From contig SVFF01000001.1 in assembly GCA_015057005.1 (NCBI GenBank), positions 62,001-126,000 of the forward strand: 64,000 nucleotides of DNA, read 5' to 3'. This stretch comes from Lachnospiraceae bacterium. GTDB taxonomy: Bacteria; Bacillota; Clostridia; Lachnospirales; Lachnospiraceae. How positions within the stretch are numbered: the first letter of the stretch is position 1; the number at the start of each line of letters is the position of its first letter. Positions 43,412 to 51,248 of the stretch are shown here, one piece after another. The notes below the pieces were generated by a model. That model was not told the DNA's origin. It was given only the letters and a program-made list of their open reading frames with translations, and did no database searches. Both the position numbers and the translations under genes were made by a program.

Positions 43412-43984
43412 TTACTCCTCATGCCACTCCAGGTCCACCGTCCAATAATCATGCCCCACATAAGGCAGGAATTTCTCCAGCACATCCTTCATGGGCAAGC
43501 GGATGCTGCTGGTATTGATGCATGGATGACACCCCAGATATTCTTCTTTCAAAACGTCCCGGTCGATCACCAGCTGTACCTGATGCTCCGTATCATTCAA
43601 AAGTCCGGTGATACTGACGCTTCCCGGCGTAATGTCCAGATATTTTTCCATAAATTCCGCAGGTGCAAAACTAAGTCTGGGACTCTCGATGGCCTTGCTG
43701 AACTCCTTGGTCACAAAACGCTTCTCCCCGGGCATCAAAAGCAGATAAAACTTAGTCTTCTGGGAATTACATAAAAACAAATTCTTGCAAAGCGCTATCC
43801 CCAGCAGTTTATCCACCTCATTACACCCTTCGATCGTATAAATAGCATCATGATCGATCCTGGTAAAAGGAATCCCCAGCTCATCCAGTGCATCATACAC
43901 CTTCACTTCCTTAGGAAGCCTCCCAGAGCAATCCTCCGGCCGCCCGGTATATACAGTTTTATCCTTAATCGCTACAAACTCCAT
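43412..43984 (-). CDS. YbaK/ProX-like aminoacyl-tRNA deacylase (prolyl-tRNA synthetase-associated domain)
   Basis: This 190-residue protein has the YbaK/PrdX fold (AIYTIEGCNEVDKLLGIALC, CKNLFLCNSQKTKFYLLLMP, SVSITGLLNDTEHQVQLVID). Such trans-editing enzymes hydrolyse mischarged Ala- or Cys-tRNA(Pro). ATG 43984 follows a purine-rich AAAGGAGTAAT. It starts 11 bp after the argC stop, so it is tightly coupled to arginine biosynthesis genes, an uncommon setting. Confidence 0.88.
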   Translation of the reverse strand: MEFVAIKDKTVYTGRPEDCSGRLPKEVKVYDALDELGIPFTRIDHDAIYTIEGCNEVDKLLGIALCKNLFLCNSQKTKFYLLLMPGEKRFVTKEFSKAIESPRLSFAPAEFMEKYLDITPGSVSITGLLNDTEHQVQLVIDRDVLKEEYLGCHPCINTSSIRLPMKDVLEKFLPYVGHDYWTVDLEWHEE

Positions 43985-43994
43985 ATTACTCCTT

Positions 43995-45053
43995 TTAAGG
44001 GAAGCAGGGCACCAGATTCAGCCCCTCGGCCTCATCCAGTCCAAACAGCAGATTCATGTTCTGCACCGCCTGTCCGGCTGCACCCTTCACCAGATTATCA
44101 ATGGCACCCATCATAATAATGCGTCCGGTGCGCTCATCGATCACAAAATTAATATCCACGTAGTTGCTGCCCTCTACCCACTTTGTCTCGGGGCAAACGC
44201 CCTTATCCAGCAGGCGGACAAACTTTTCGTCTTTATAATATTTATCGTAAACAGCTCTGATCTCGTCGTAAGTAGGGAGGCTTCCGTCTGCCTTTCTCTT
44301 AAGAGTTGCGTACTCGGTAGCCAGGATACCACGATTCATGGGCACCAGATGAGGTGTGAAATTGATGGTCACACTGCAGTTGCCTGCATAGCCCAGCTGC
44401 TCCTCGATCTCGGGGGTATGGCGGTGGCTTGCCACGCCGTAAGCCTTCATATTTTCATTGACCTCGCAGAACAGGTTGGCCATCTTGGCACTTCTGCCGG
44501 CTCCCGAGGTGCCTGACTTGGCATCCACAATCAGGGTGTTCACATCGATCAGTCCTTCTTTTACCATAGGGAAAGCTGTCAGAATGGAACAGGTGGTGTA
44601 ACAGCCGGGATTGGCCACCAGTCTGGTGTTCCCGTTGATCTTGTCTCTGTTGATCTCACAGAGACCGTACACTGCCTCTTCTATATATTGAGGAGACTTG
44701 TGCTCAATCTTATACCATTTTTCGTAAACATCCACGTCTTTAATACGGAAATCAGCGGACAGGTCCACAACTTTTACCTTGGAGAGGATCTCATCATTTA
44801 ACACGCCGGCCAGATACCCCTGGGGAGTGGATGTAAAGATTACGTCCACCTGCTCACATAATTCAGCCAGATTGTCATCCTTGCAGATATCCTCCACAAT
44901 CCGGAACATATTCTGATATACTTCGTAATACTTCTTATCTATATAACTTCTGGAACCGTACCACACGATCTGTGCCTCTTTGTGGCCCATCAAAATTCTT
45001 ACAAGCTCAGCTCCCGCATAACCTGTGGAACCGATAATTCCTACCTTTATCAT
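43995..45053 (-). CDS. argC: N-acetyl-gamma-glutamyl-phosphate reductase
   Basis: This 352-residue NADPH enzyme reduces N-acetylglutamyl phosphate to the semialdehyde. It shows GIIGSTGYAGAELVR at the N-terminus, the active-site Cys in LVANPGCYTT, and RHTPEIEEQL with the catalytic His. ATG 45053 follows CGGGGAGATTTTATT. It heads the operon argC-proX-GNAT-argJ-argB-argD-binding protein, with a promoter at 45090-45117 flanked by ARG-box-like sites. Confidence 0.96.
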   Translation of the reverse strand: MIKVGIIGSTGYAGAELVRILMGHKEAQIVWYGSRSYIDKKYYEVYQNMFRIVEDICKDDNLAELCEQVDVIFTSTPQGYLAGVLNDEILSKVKVVDLSADFRIKDVDVYEKWYKIEHKSPQYIEEAVYGLCEINRDKINGNTRLVANPGCYTTCSILTAFPMVKEGLIDVNTLIVDAKSGTSGAGRSAKMANLFCEVNENMKAYGVASHRHTPEIEEQLGYAGNCSVTINFTPHLVPMNRGILATEYATLKRKADGSLPTYDEIRAVYDKYYKDEKFVRLLDKGVCPETKWVEGSNYVDINFVIDERTGRIIMMGAIDNLVKGAAGQAVQNMNLLFGLDEAEGLNLVPCFP

Positions 45054-45089
45054 AATAAAATCTCCCCGAAAAAAAAGTTTACTTTAGTA

Positions 45090-45117
45090 ATAATACCACT
45101 TTTTGTATAAATGTCTA
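45090..45117 (-). promoter_or_regulatory. Promoter of the argC operon
   Basis: TAGACA (45112-45117), a 16-bp spacer and TATTAT (45090-45095) lie about 37 nt before argC. Confidence 0.55.
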
Positions 45118-45135
45118 CTACTTTTTTCAGTTTTT

Positions 45136-45230
45136 TGTATTTTTATACATTTATGCATTTTTATTATTCATTTTTGTGCATATTTTTACTTTTTACCTGC
45201 ATATTAAAAATAATTTATGCATTTTTATAC
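45136..45230. promoter_or_regulatory. ARG-box-like palindromes between argC and argG
   Basis: TGTATTTTTATACA (45136-45149) is a perfect ARG-box-like palindrome. TATGCATTTTTAT occurs near 45152 and again at 45216, the latter extending to TATAC at 45230. An inverted TGCATA/TATGCA pair spans 45198-45221. Clustered AT-rich sites with TGYAT half-sites are what ArgR/AhrC hexamers bind, so both divergent units are probably arginine-repressed. Confidence 0.6.
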
Positions 45231-45259
45231 TTGCTTTTATCAGAATAATGGTGTATAGT
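45231..45259 (+). promoter_or_regulatory. Promoter of argG
   Basis: TTGCTT (45231-45236), a 17-bp spacer and TATAGT (45254-45259) directly follow the last ARG-box-like site, 65 nt before argG. Confidence 0.6.
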
Positions 45260-45324
45260 ATGTTTCAGATTGCAAAAAGCACGTTTCACGTCTTTTACAA
45301 ATATGATATTGGAGGCTTATACAA

Positions 45325-46548
45325 ATGAAAGAAAAAGTTATTTTAGCTTATTCCGGCGGTCTCGACACTACCGCTATCATTCCCTGGTTAAAGGAAAATT
45401 TTGACTACGAAGTAATCTGTGTCTGCATCGACTGCGGCCAGGGCGAAGAGCTGGACGGTCTGGATGAAAGAGCAAAATTCTGCGGCGCATCCAAGCTGTA
45501 CATCTTAAACGTTATCGACGAGTTCTGCGATGACTACATCGTTCCCTGCGTACAGGCAAACGCTATCTACGAGAACAAGTACCTGCTTGGCACTTCCATG
45601 GCAAGACCCCTGATCGCCAAGAAGCTGGTTGAGATTGCAAGAAAAGAAAATGCTACCGCTATCTGCCACGGCGCTACCGGCAAGGGTAACGACCAGATCC
45701 GTTTCGAGCTGGGCATCAAGGCTCTGGCTCCCGATCTGAAGATCATCGCTCCCTGGAGACACGACCTGTGGAAGATGGATTCCCGTGAGTCCGAGATCGA
45801 GTACTGCAAGGCTCATGGCATTGACCTTCCCTTCTCCGCAGACTCTTCCTACAGCCGTGACCGTAACCTGTGGCACATCAGCCACGAAGGTCTGGAGCTG
45901 GAAAATCCTGCAAACGAGCCCAACTTCGATCATCTGCTGGTGCTGGGTACCACTCCCGAGAAGGCTCCCGATGAAGGCGAATACGTGACCATGACCTTCG
46001 AAAAGGGTATCCCCACTTCCGTTAACGGCAAAGAGATGAAGGTTTCCGAGATCATCACCACCTTAAACGCTCTGGGCGGCAAGCACGGCATCGGTATCGT
46101 TGACATCGTTGAAAACCGTGTAGTAGGCATGAAGTCCCGCGGCGTTTACGAGACTCCCGGCGGTACCATCCTGATGGAGGCTCACCAGCAGCTGGAAGAG
46201 TTGATCCTTGACCGTGACACCTACGCGCTGAAGAAAGAAATCGGCAGCAAGTTTGCCAGCCTGGTATACGAAGGCAAGTGGTTCACTCCTCTCCGTGAGG
46301 CTGAGCAGGCTTTCATCGAGAAGACTCAGGAATACGTAACCGGCGAAGTGAAGTTCAAACTCTACAAGGGCAACATCATCAAGGCCGGCACCACTTCTCC
46401 TTACACCCTGTACAACGAGAGCATCGCTTCCTTCACCACCGGTGATCTCTACGACCACCACGATGCAGAAGGCTTCATCAACCTGTTCGGCTTATCCTGC
46501 AAGGTTCGCGCTATGAAGATGCAGGAGCAGGGCATTGAGCTGATCTAA
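45325..46548 (+). CDS. argG: Argininosuccinate synthase
   Basis: This 407-residue enzyme joins citrulline and aspartate with ATP. It shows the N-type PP-loop AYSGGLDT (8-15), [15 protein letters not shown] and [22 protein letters not shown] 45325 follows TTGGAGGCTTATACAA. Codons are strongly biased to C-ending forms (GGC, TCC, ATC, AAG), more than in its neighbours, suggesting high expression. argH is not adjacent. It is divergent from the argC operon. Confidence 0.97.
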   Translation: MKEKVILAYSGGLDTTAIIPWLKENFDYEVICVCIDCGQGEELDGLDERAKFCGASKLYILNVIDEFCDDYIVPCVQANAIYENKYLLGTSMARPLIAKKLVEIARKENATAICHGATGKGNDQIRFELGIKALAPDLKIIAPWRHDLWKMDSRESEIEYCKAHGIDLPFSADSSYSRDRNLWHISHEGLELENPANEPNFDHLLVLGTTPEKAPDEGEYVTMTFEKGIPTSVNGKEMKVSEIITTLNALGGKHGIGIVDIVENRVVGMKSRGVYETPGGTILMEAHQQLEELILDRDTYALKKEIGSKFASLVYEGKWFTPLREAEQAFIEKTQEYVTGEVKFKLYKGNIIKAGTTSPYTLYNESIASFTTGDLYDHHDAEGFINLFGLSCKVRAMKMQEQGIELI

Positions 46549-46583
46549 TCTAATCTGATCTGATTTTTGCATATAAAAAAATC

Positions 46584-46630
46584 ACGAGGGTGTCTCAAAA
46601 GTCATGAATTGACTTTCGAGACACCCTCGT
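46584..46630. terminator. Long hairpin terminator between argG and the BNR gene
   Basis: A 47-nt inverted repeat with ACGAGGGTGTCTC/GAGACACCCTCGT as outer arms and GTCA/TGAC inside lies between convergent genes. The minus strand continues with a run of T's (ATTTTTTTAT), so it best terminates the BNR gene. Confidence 0.8.
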
Positions 46631-46645
46631 TGATTATATGTTTTG

Positions 46646-47767
46646 TCAGTCTTCTCTCAGTCGGGTGACTGCAATAACACGGGTATCATTTTCATCAGCA
46701 ATATAGTAGACCACTAGAATATCACCGTTATCCAGCTGGATGGCATTGGTGTAACCCAGATCGCCGTGGGCGCCATCCTCCCGCAGGATGATTTCTTCTG
46801 CTTCACTCAGATCGGTCAGTTCCCCGTTGCACAGTCGGGCTCTGATGCCGAAGGGTGCACGGCGATAGCCGTAAGTGACCAGAACCTTGCCGCTCTTCAA
46901 CTGCAGGGCGTGAATAGGGTTAGAACCCCAGAAGTTTGGTATTTCTGTTACAGGGCCCCAAGTTTTACCGTCATCTTCCGATACCGTGGTGTGAACATTC
47001 AAATAGGTGTCTTCATAGCGCATACCGGGGATAGAGGTGTCCGTCTGGGTGCGGATCAAGGCAACAAGGCGGCCAGACTGCGTGCGGAAGATGTTAGGTT
47101 CATAGAAGTTCTTTTCCGCAGTGGCAGGGGCGATGATGGAATAGTCTTCCCAGCTTTCACCCATATCCGTTGATCGGAACAAACCGGCGGAGGACAGCTG
47201 TCCCAAGGCCAACTTATTGTAATATGGCATCAGTAATTCCCCATTGGGAAGCTCCACAACATTTCCACGTACTGCAACACCACAGGGCGTACCCTCGACA
47301 TACAACCTTGGAACCAATGTCCAGGTTTTACCGTTATCATCAGAATAGCTGCAGTTGGCATCACCAATGAAAGCATCTAATTTATCAAAGAAGCGATTTC
47401 CGCATTGCTGATATCGCTTTTCTCCCCAAACTACAGGCCCTTCACCTACCGGGGCAAATATCCAGCGATAGGAGCTGGACAATATTCTTCCGCCCGAAAG
47501 AACGGTCAGGCAAGGATCCTGATTGCTGATCATTTCTTCATCCAGGATGGTGTGCAGTTCCTGCTCAAAAGTGTTGCCGCCGTCATGGGAATAAAGAAAC
47601 ACATCTTTTGCACAGGGATCCAGGTGGTGGATACCGCCGAACTCTTTGACACGGTCAGGGGCATGACGGAATGCGCACAGGATGGTTCCATCCTTCAAAA
47701 GAGCCAAGTTGGGGAAAGAAACATATTCGCCATCGCGATAAATGATTTTTGTTTCAAGAATCTGCAT
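46646..47767 (-). CDS. BNR-repeat sialidase-like protein
   Basis: This 373-residue six-bladed propeller-type protein has four Asp boxes: SHDGGNTFE, SDDNGKTWT, STDMGESWE and SEDDGKTWG. The N-terminal YRDGEYVSFPNLALLKDG suggests the exo-alpha-sialidase superfamily. It has no signal peptide, so it acts inside the cell on an imported glycan or sugar acid. Catalytic residues cannot be assigned securely. ATG 47767 follows GAAAGGAGTGTCTCT. A promoter at 47859-47887 suggests it is transcribed alone, next to two UroD-family genes. Confidence 0.8.
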   Translation of the reverse strand: MQILETKIIYRDGEYVSFPNLALLKDGTILCAFRHAPDRVKEFGGIHHLDPCAKDVFLYSHDGGNTFEQELHTILDEEMISNQDPCLTVLSGGRILSSSYRWIFAPVGEGPVVWGEKRYQQCGNRFFDKLDAFIGDANCSYSDDNGKTWTLVPRLYVEGTPCGVAVRGNVVELPNGELLMPYYNKLALGQLSSAGLFRSTDMGESWEDYSIIAPATAEKNFYEPNIFRTQSGRLVALIRTQTDTSIPGMRYEDTYLNVHTTVSEDDGKTWGPVTEIPNFWGSNPIHALQLKSGKVLVTYGYRRAPFGIRARLCNGELTDLSEAEEIILREDGAHGDLGYTNAIQLDNGDILVVYYIADENDTRVIAVTRLRED

Positions 47768-47858
47768 AGAGACACTCCTTTCAGAAGGCATACCGGTCGC
47801 ATGCCATTACAAAATATGTAGTTCCGGAACCCGGAAATTTTGTCATGTTCTGAAGTTC

Positions 47859-47887
47859 ATCATACACAAAATTTGCCTTTTTGTCTA
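47859..47887 (-). promoter_or_regulatory. Promoter of the BNR gene
   Basis: TAGACA (47882-47887), a 17-bp spacer and TATGAT (47859-47864). A 10-bp palindrome GTTCCGGAAC (47821-47830) lies between promoter and start, a possible operator. Confidence 0.55.
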
Positions 47888-47894
47888 TCTAAAG

Positions 47895-48965
47895 TCAGCC
47901 GTTAATCACTCTGTATCGTCTCAGCGCCTCTAAAAATCTCTCCCGTTCACTTACAGCACCGCCCCAGCTTACCTGCAGGCCTTTTGCTGTACCAAGAAAT
48001 CCCACCACTGTATCAAATCCTTCAATCCCCTCTGTGATCTGCAGATTTTTGCCTGCCGCCCGGATCTTTTGCAGCACCTGGGGCCATTCACGCTGAGAGG
48101 GTCTTCCGTCTCCCGGCACCCACTGCACCGCATCCAATTCCTCAATTTCCAGAATGGAATCCAGGTGATTCAATTGCCCCACACCGTCCAAATGATACAT
48201 GGTCCGGTCCAGCTTGCAGCACATTTTCCTGATATCCTCTTTTACAAAGGTATCAAAAAATTCCGGACTGATCATATAAGAAAAATCGGACTGAAGCACA
48301 TAACCGGGCTTGTCACTAAAAATGCCTGCCCAATCACAGTAACCGGGATTCACCGGCTGCAGTACACTGTTGATATCTTCATAAAACTGTATCCAAAGGT
48401 CATGAATCTCTCCCACCAGACGCTGCACTTCTTCCGGTTCATCATACAGATCCAAAAGCAGATTTTCAGAAGGACGGAATGTGGACAAAATATCCATAAC
48501 ACCGCCCAGATCAGGCATTGCTATCATTACTTGCCCCTGCCAGCGCTCCATGCCTGCTCTGCAGATATCTTTAATCCTGTGAAGCCAGATATTGTCAGGA
48601 TCATATTCCAAATGAATCTCATTAATAGGGAGGAGCTTTTCGGGATGAAACCAGACTCTGCCTGAGGAATTGTCCAGCTTAGCCCCCAAAAACGCCGCCA
48701 CCACACCGGGACCGAAGGAAGTCAAACTGACATAAGGAAATGCATCACCCAGGTATTCCACACAGGACAGATCGTAATCCAAACGATCAATAATGTCCTC
48801 TGCAGGAATGCTCAAGTCTGCACAGGTGGCCTGTGTCAGTGAGGGGACATCCGGCATAGGTCTGCCTGGATCTTTCCCCCAAAGCCGGACAGCAATCAGC
48901 GGGCGGTCAAGCTCCTTATCCCACCATTTTGCATAATTTTCTCTCACTTTGTTCCAATTTACCAT
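47895..48965 (-). CDS. UroD-family protein (second of a pair)
   Basis: This 356-residue protein resembles the UroD/methyltransferase superfamily and its upstream neighbour more than true HemE: MPDLGGVMDILSTFRPSENL and LLLDLYDEPEEVQRLV match the other protein's HSNMDLLLSVRGDANL and CMDLYDCPEVVKRG. YHLDGVGQLNHLDSILEI corresponds to the zinc/active-site region, with HLDG instead of HSCG. ATG 48965 has AAAGGG 12 nt upstream; the open frame extends further but overlaps the neighbour. Function unknown. The pair might form a heterodimer. Confidence 0.75.
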   Translation of the reverse strand: MVNWNKVRENYAKWWDKELDRPLIAVRLWGKDPGRPMPDVPSLTQATCADLSIPAEDIIDRLDYDLSCVEYLGDAFPYVSLTSFGPGVVAAFLGAKLDNSSGRVWFHPEKLLPINEIHLEYDPDNIWLHRIKDICRAGMERWQGQVMIAMPDLGGVMDILSTFRPSENLLLDLYDEPEEVQRLVGEIHDLWIQFYEDINSVLQPVNPGYCDWAGIFSDKPGYVLQSDFSYMISPEFFDTFVKEDIRKMCCKLDRTMYHLDGVGQLNHLDSILEIEELDAVQWVPGDGRPSQREWPQVLQKIRAAGKNLQITEGIEGFDTVVGFLGTAKGLQVSWGGAVSERERFLEALRRYRVING

Positions 48966-49021
48966 ACTAACAACCAGCCCTTTCTGCAACCGGCCAACTT
49001 TATGCTGGTGCTTTTCAGAAA

Positions 49022-50092
49022 TTATGAGTTTTTGGTAAGCCACTCTTCCACTTCTTCAAATTCCGAGACATTTGCAACCTGAGGAACATAAATGGTCAAA
49101 TTGGGTTTCAATACTTTGGACGCTGCTTTAATTTCCTCGGGTGTCCCTTCGAACACAATGCCTTTGCCATGGGACTGCACCTTCTGATACACGTCTAAGA
49201 ATTGATAATGACGGGTACCGGGAGAGCATGTATACTCTAAAGTATGTAAATTCCTGATGGTCATCAGACTGTCAACGTGCTTGAGTGCATCCGGGCCATC
49301 CCAATGGTAAATCACTCTGTCTCCGATGATTTCACTTTCATAATTCAGACATGGCAGCGCAAATTCATCAAACATCTCTTTGCCGATCAGTGCTGAAAAG
49401 TCACAAGCTAAGATCGTACTGGGTTTCTCGGAATAAATCTTAAATTGATAATAACCATACTCTTCGGACTTTGAAGCAGCCACAAAGGTTTTCCACATCT
49501 TTTCGAAGATTGCACAGGCATCTTCCAATCCCCTCTTAACCACTTCCGGGCAGTCATACAGATCCATACACAGATTGGCGTCTCCTCTTACAGACAAAAG
49601 CAGATCCATATTGGAGTGAAAATCATAGGACATGGGAAATACCCGTCCCTGCCAGATTTCTGCAGCCTTTTCAAACACTTCAATGGAACGTTTCCAATAA
49701 TAGTTTTCTTCGTCAATTTTTAAAGGAAGCAGTTCCTCCAATTCCTTGTCTGAATGTTTGCACCAGTTAGTTTCCTTATCTTCCGGCCATACGACATCAT
49801 ATCCACAGTACTGTGCAATTTCATGGGTTCCCAGACTGGTCCAATAACCAGGCATGGATTCTCCCATATATATTTTCTGGCTGCAATTATGCAGCACATT
49901 GGATAAAATTGTATCCAAATCACCAAAACATCTTTCCCAATACCATCCTTCGTTTTTCAGTTGGGCATCTGGCTTTCTAAAACACCCCATCATAAGTGGT
50001 CTGTCTATCATATCTCTATTCCAAAATGCTTCAGATCTTTTGATCGCCATGTCTGCATCCGGCTTTATTTCCCTCAAATTTAGATTTTTCAC
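49022..50092 (-). CDS. UroD-family protein (first of a pair)
   Basis: This 356-residue protein is a paralogue of the next gene in the transcript, with Trp-rich N-terminus (EAFWNRDMIDRPLMMGCF; the partner has WWDKELDRPLIAVRLWG) and IYHWDGPDALKHVDSLMTI in the active-site position (HWDG). No heme or corrinoid genes are near. It is divergent from an AraC regulator (50346), which probably controls it. Such genes appear in gut anaerobes beside sugar-use loci, with no known reaction. ATG 50092 follows GAAAGATACCGTG, a weak site. Confidence 0.75.
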   Translation of the reverse strand: MKNLNLREIKPDADMAIKRSEAFWNRDMIDRPLMMGCFRKPDAQLKNEGWYWERCFGDLDTILSNVLHNCSQKIYMGESMPGYWTSLGTHEIAQYCGYDVVWPEDKETNWCKHSDKELEELLPLKIDEENYYWKRSIEVFEKAAEIWQGRVFPMSYDFHSNMDLLLSVRGDANLCMDLYDCPEVVKRGLEDACAIFEKMWKTFVAASKSEEYGYYQFKIYSEKPSTILACDFSALIGKEMFDEFALPCLNYESEIIGDRVIYHWDGPDALKHVDSLMTIRNLHTLEYTCSPGTRHYQFLDVYQKVQSHGKGIVFEGTPEEIKAASKVLKPNLTIYVPQVANVSEFEEVEEWLTKNS

Positions 50093-50345
50093 GGTATCTT
50101 TCTCCCTTTCTCTGAAATGTGTTGTAAATCCTCAAAATTCCGGCGGATAGTTGTCACTAATATATGCACAAAATCCTGCCATAGCAAATTCGGATACTAT
50201 AATTTCATATTAACAAAAAATACAACGGCGGAAAATTATTTTCGCTGGAAAAAAGATATAAAATACTGTACTATATCATATATGACGGAACATATCCCAG
50301 GCAAAACACTCCGATAAAACAAGACATTTTTTGAGGAATATAAAT

Positions 50346-51242
50346 ATGATCAAATCTCCGAACAAAACACAGATATGGCCTGTACCGAATAACCTGACAG
50401 AGGATAGTCTGAGCCGGTATCTCCGGGAATTTACCTTCGACATCCATGCCTTCGCCCATCAGCCCAGCAGTCCCACAAACGTATGCGATTACAGGGTCGT
50501 AGGTGACTTTGAACTGCTCTTTGTCATGAGCGGGCAAAGCCTGATCACCATCGGGCAGACCCTGTATCGTTTTACAAAAGGGGATATTGCCCTGATCCCG
50601 CCTTTTATCAGAAACAAAATTGACACTCCGCCGGAGGATCCCCACGATAATTACTTTATTCACTTCGACATATTTCCATTTTACAGACAGGCCGAATTTC
50701 AGCAATTGCTGGAACAAGCGATCGAGCGCTGTACGGAAGAATTGTTTTCAGATTTCCTTCATCCTTTGCTTGTGCAGATGGAGCAGGAGAGGGCCCGGAA
50801 AGGCCCCGGCAGCACACTGCTTCTGGAACTTTTGTTTCGCCAGCTTCTGCTCAGCCTATTGCGGCATGGTTTCGAAGATACCCTCCTTCATGGTCACATC
50901 GGCACTGCCGAAGAAAATGTTCTCCTGGATCAGGCCATCAGATTTATCCAGGCAAATATCGAGAAGCCCATTAAGATTCAGGACATCTGTGAATATCTGC
51001 ACATCAGTGAATCTTATCTCCACAAAACTTTCGCCGGAAAAATGAATCTTTCCCCCAATTATATGATCTTACTGTGCAAGGTAAAAAGGGCTGAACAGCT
51101 GCTCAAAACAGGCAATTATTCCATCAAAGAAATATCGGAACGACTGTGTTTTTCCTCACAGTATTATTTCAGCACTGTATTTAAACGTTACTACGGAATA
51201 TCTCCCAGACTTTTTCAAAACAGCTTGTTTGATAAAGATTAA
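50346..51242 (+). CDS. AraC family transcriptional regulator
   Basis: This 298-residue protein has an N-terminal cupin domain (DFELLFVMSGQSLITIG, FTKGDIALIPPFIRNKID) and a C-terminal AraC double HTH (about 195-295; IKIQDICEYLHISESYLHKT, CFSSQYYFSTVFKRYYGISP). ATG 50346 follows GAGGAATATAAAT; a TTG at 50331 would also be in frame. Divergent from the two UroD-family genes, its likely targets, and convergent with the alpha-galactosidase gene 6 bp downstream. Ligand unknown. Confidence 0.88.
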   Translation: MIKSPNKTQIWPVPNNLTEDSLSRYLREFTFDIHAFAHQPSSPTNVCDYRVVGDFELLFVMSGQSLITIGQTLYRFTKGDIALIPPFIRNKIDTPPEDPHDNYFIHFDIFPFYRQAEFQQLLEQAIERCTEELFSDFLHPLLVQMEQERARKGPGSTLLLELLFRQLLLSLLRHGFEDTLLHGHIGTAEENVLLDQAIRFIQANIEKPIKIQDICEYLHISESYLHKTFAGKMNLSPNYMILLCKVKRAEQLLKTGNYSIKEISERLCFSSQYYFSTVFKRYYGISPRLFQNSLFDKD

Positions 51243-51248
51243 AGAATA

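Noticed and set aside
45054..45324. T-box leader before argC
   Set aside because: The leader from the argC promoter is too short and lacks the T-box sequence and a terminator; ARG-box-like operators explain the region better.
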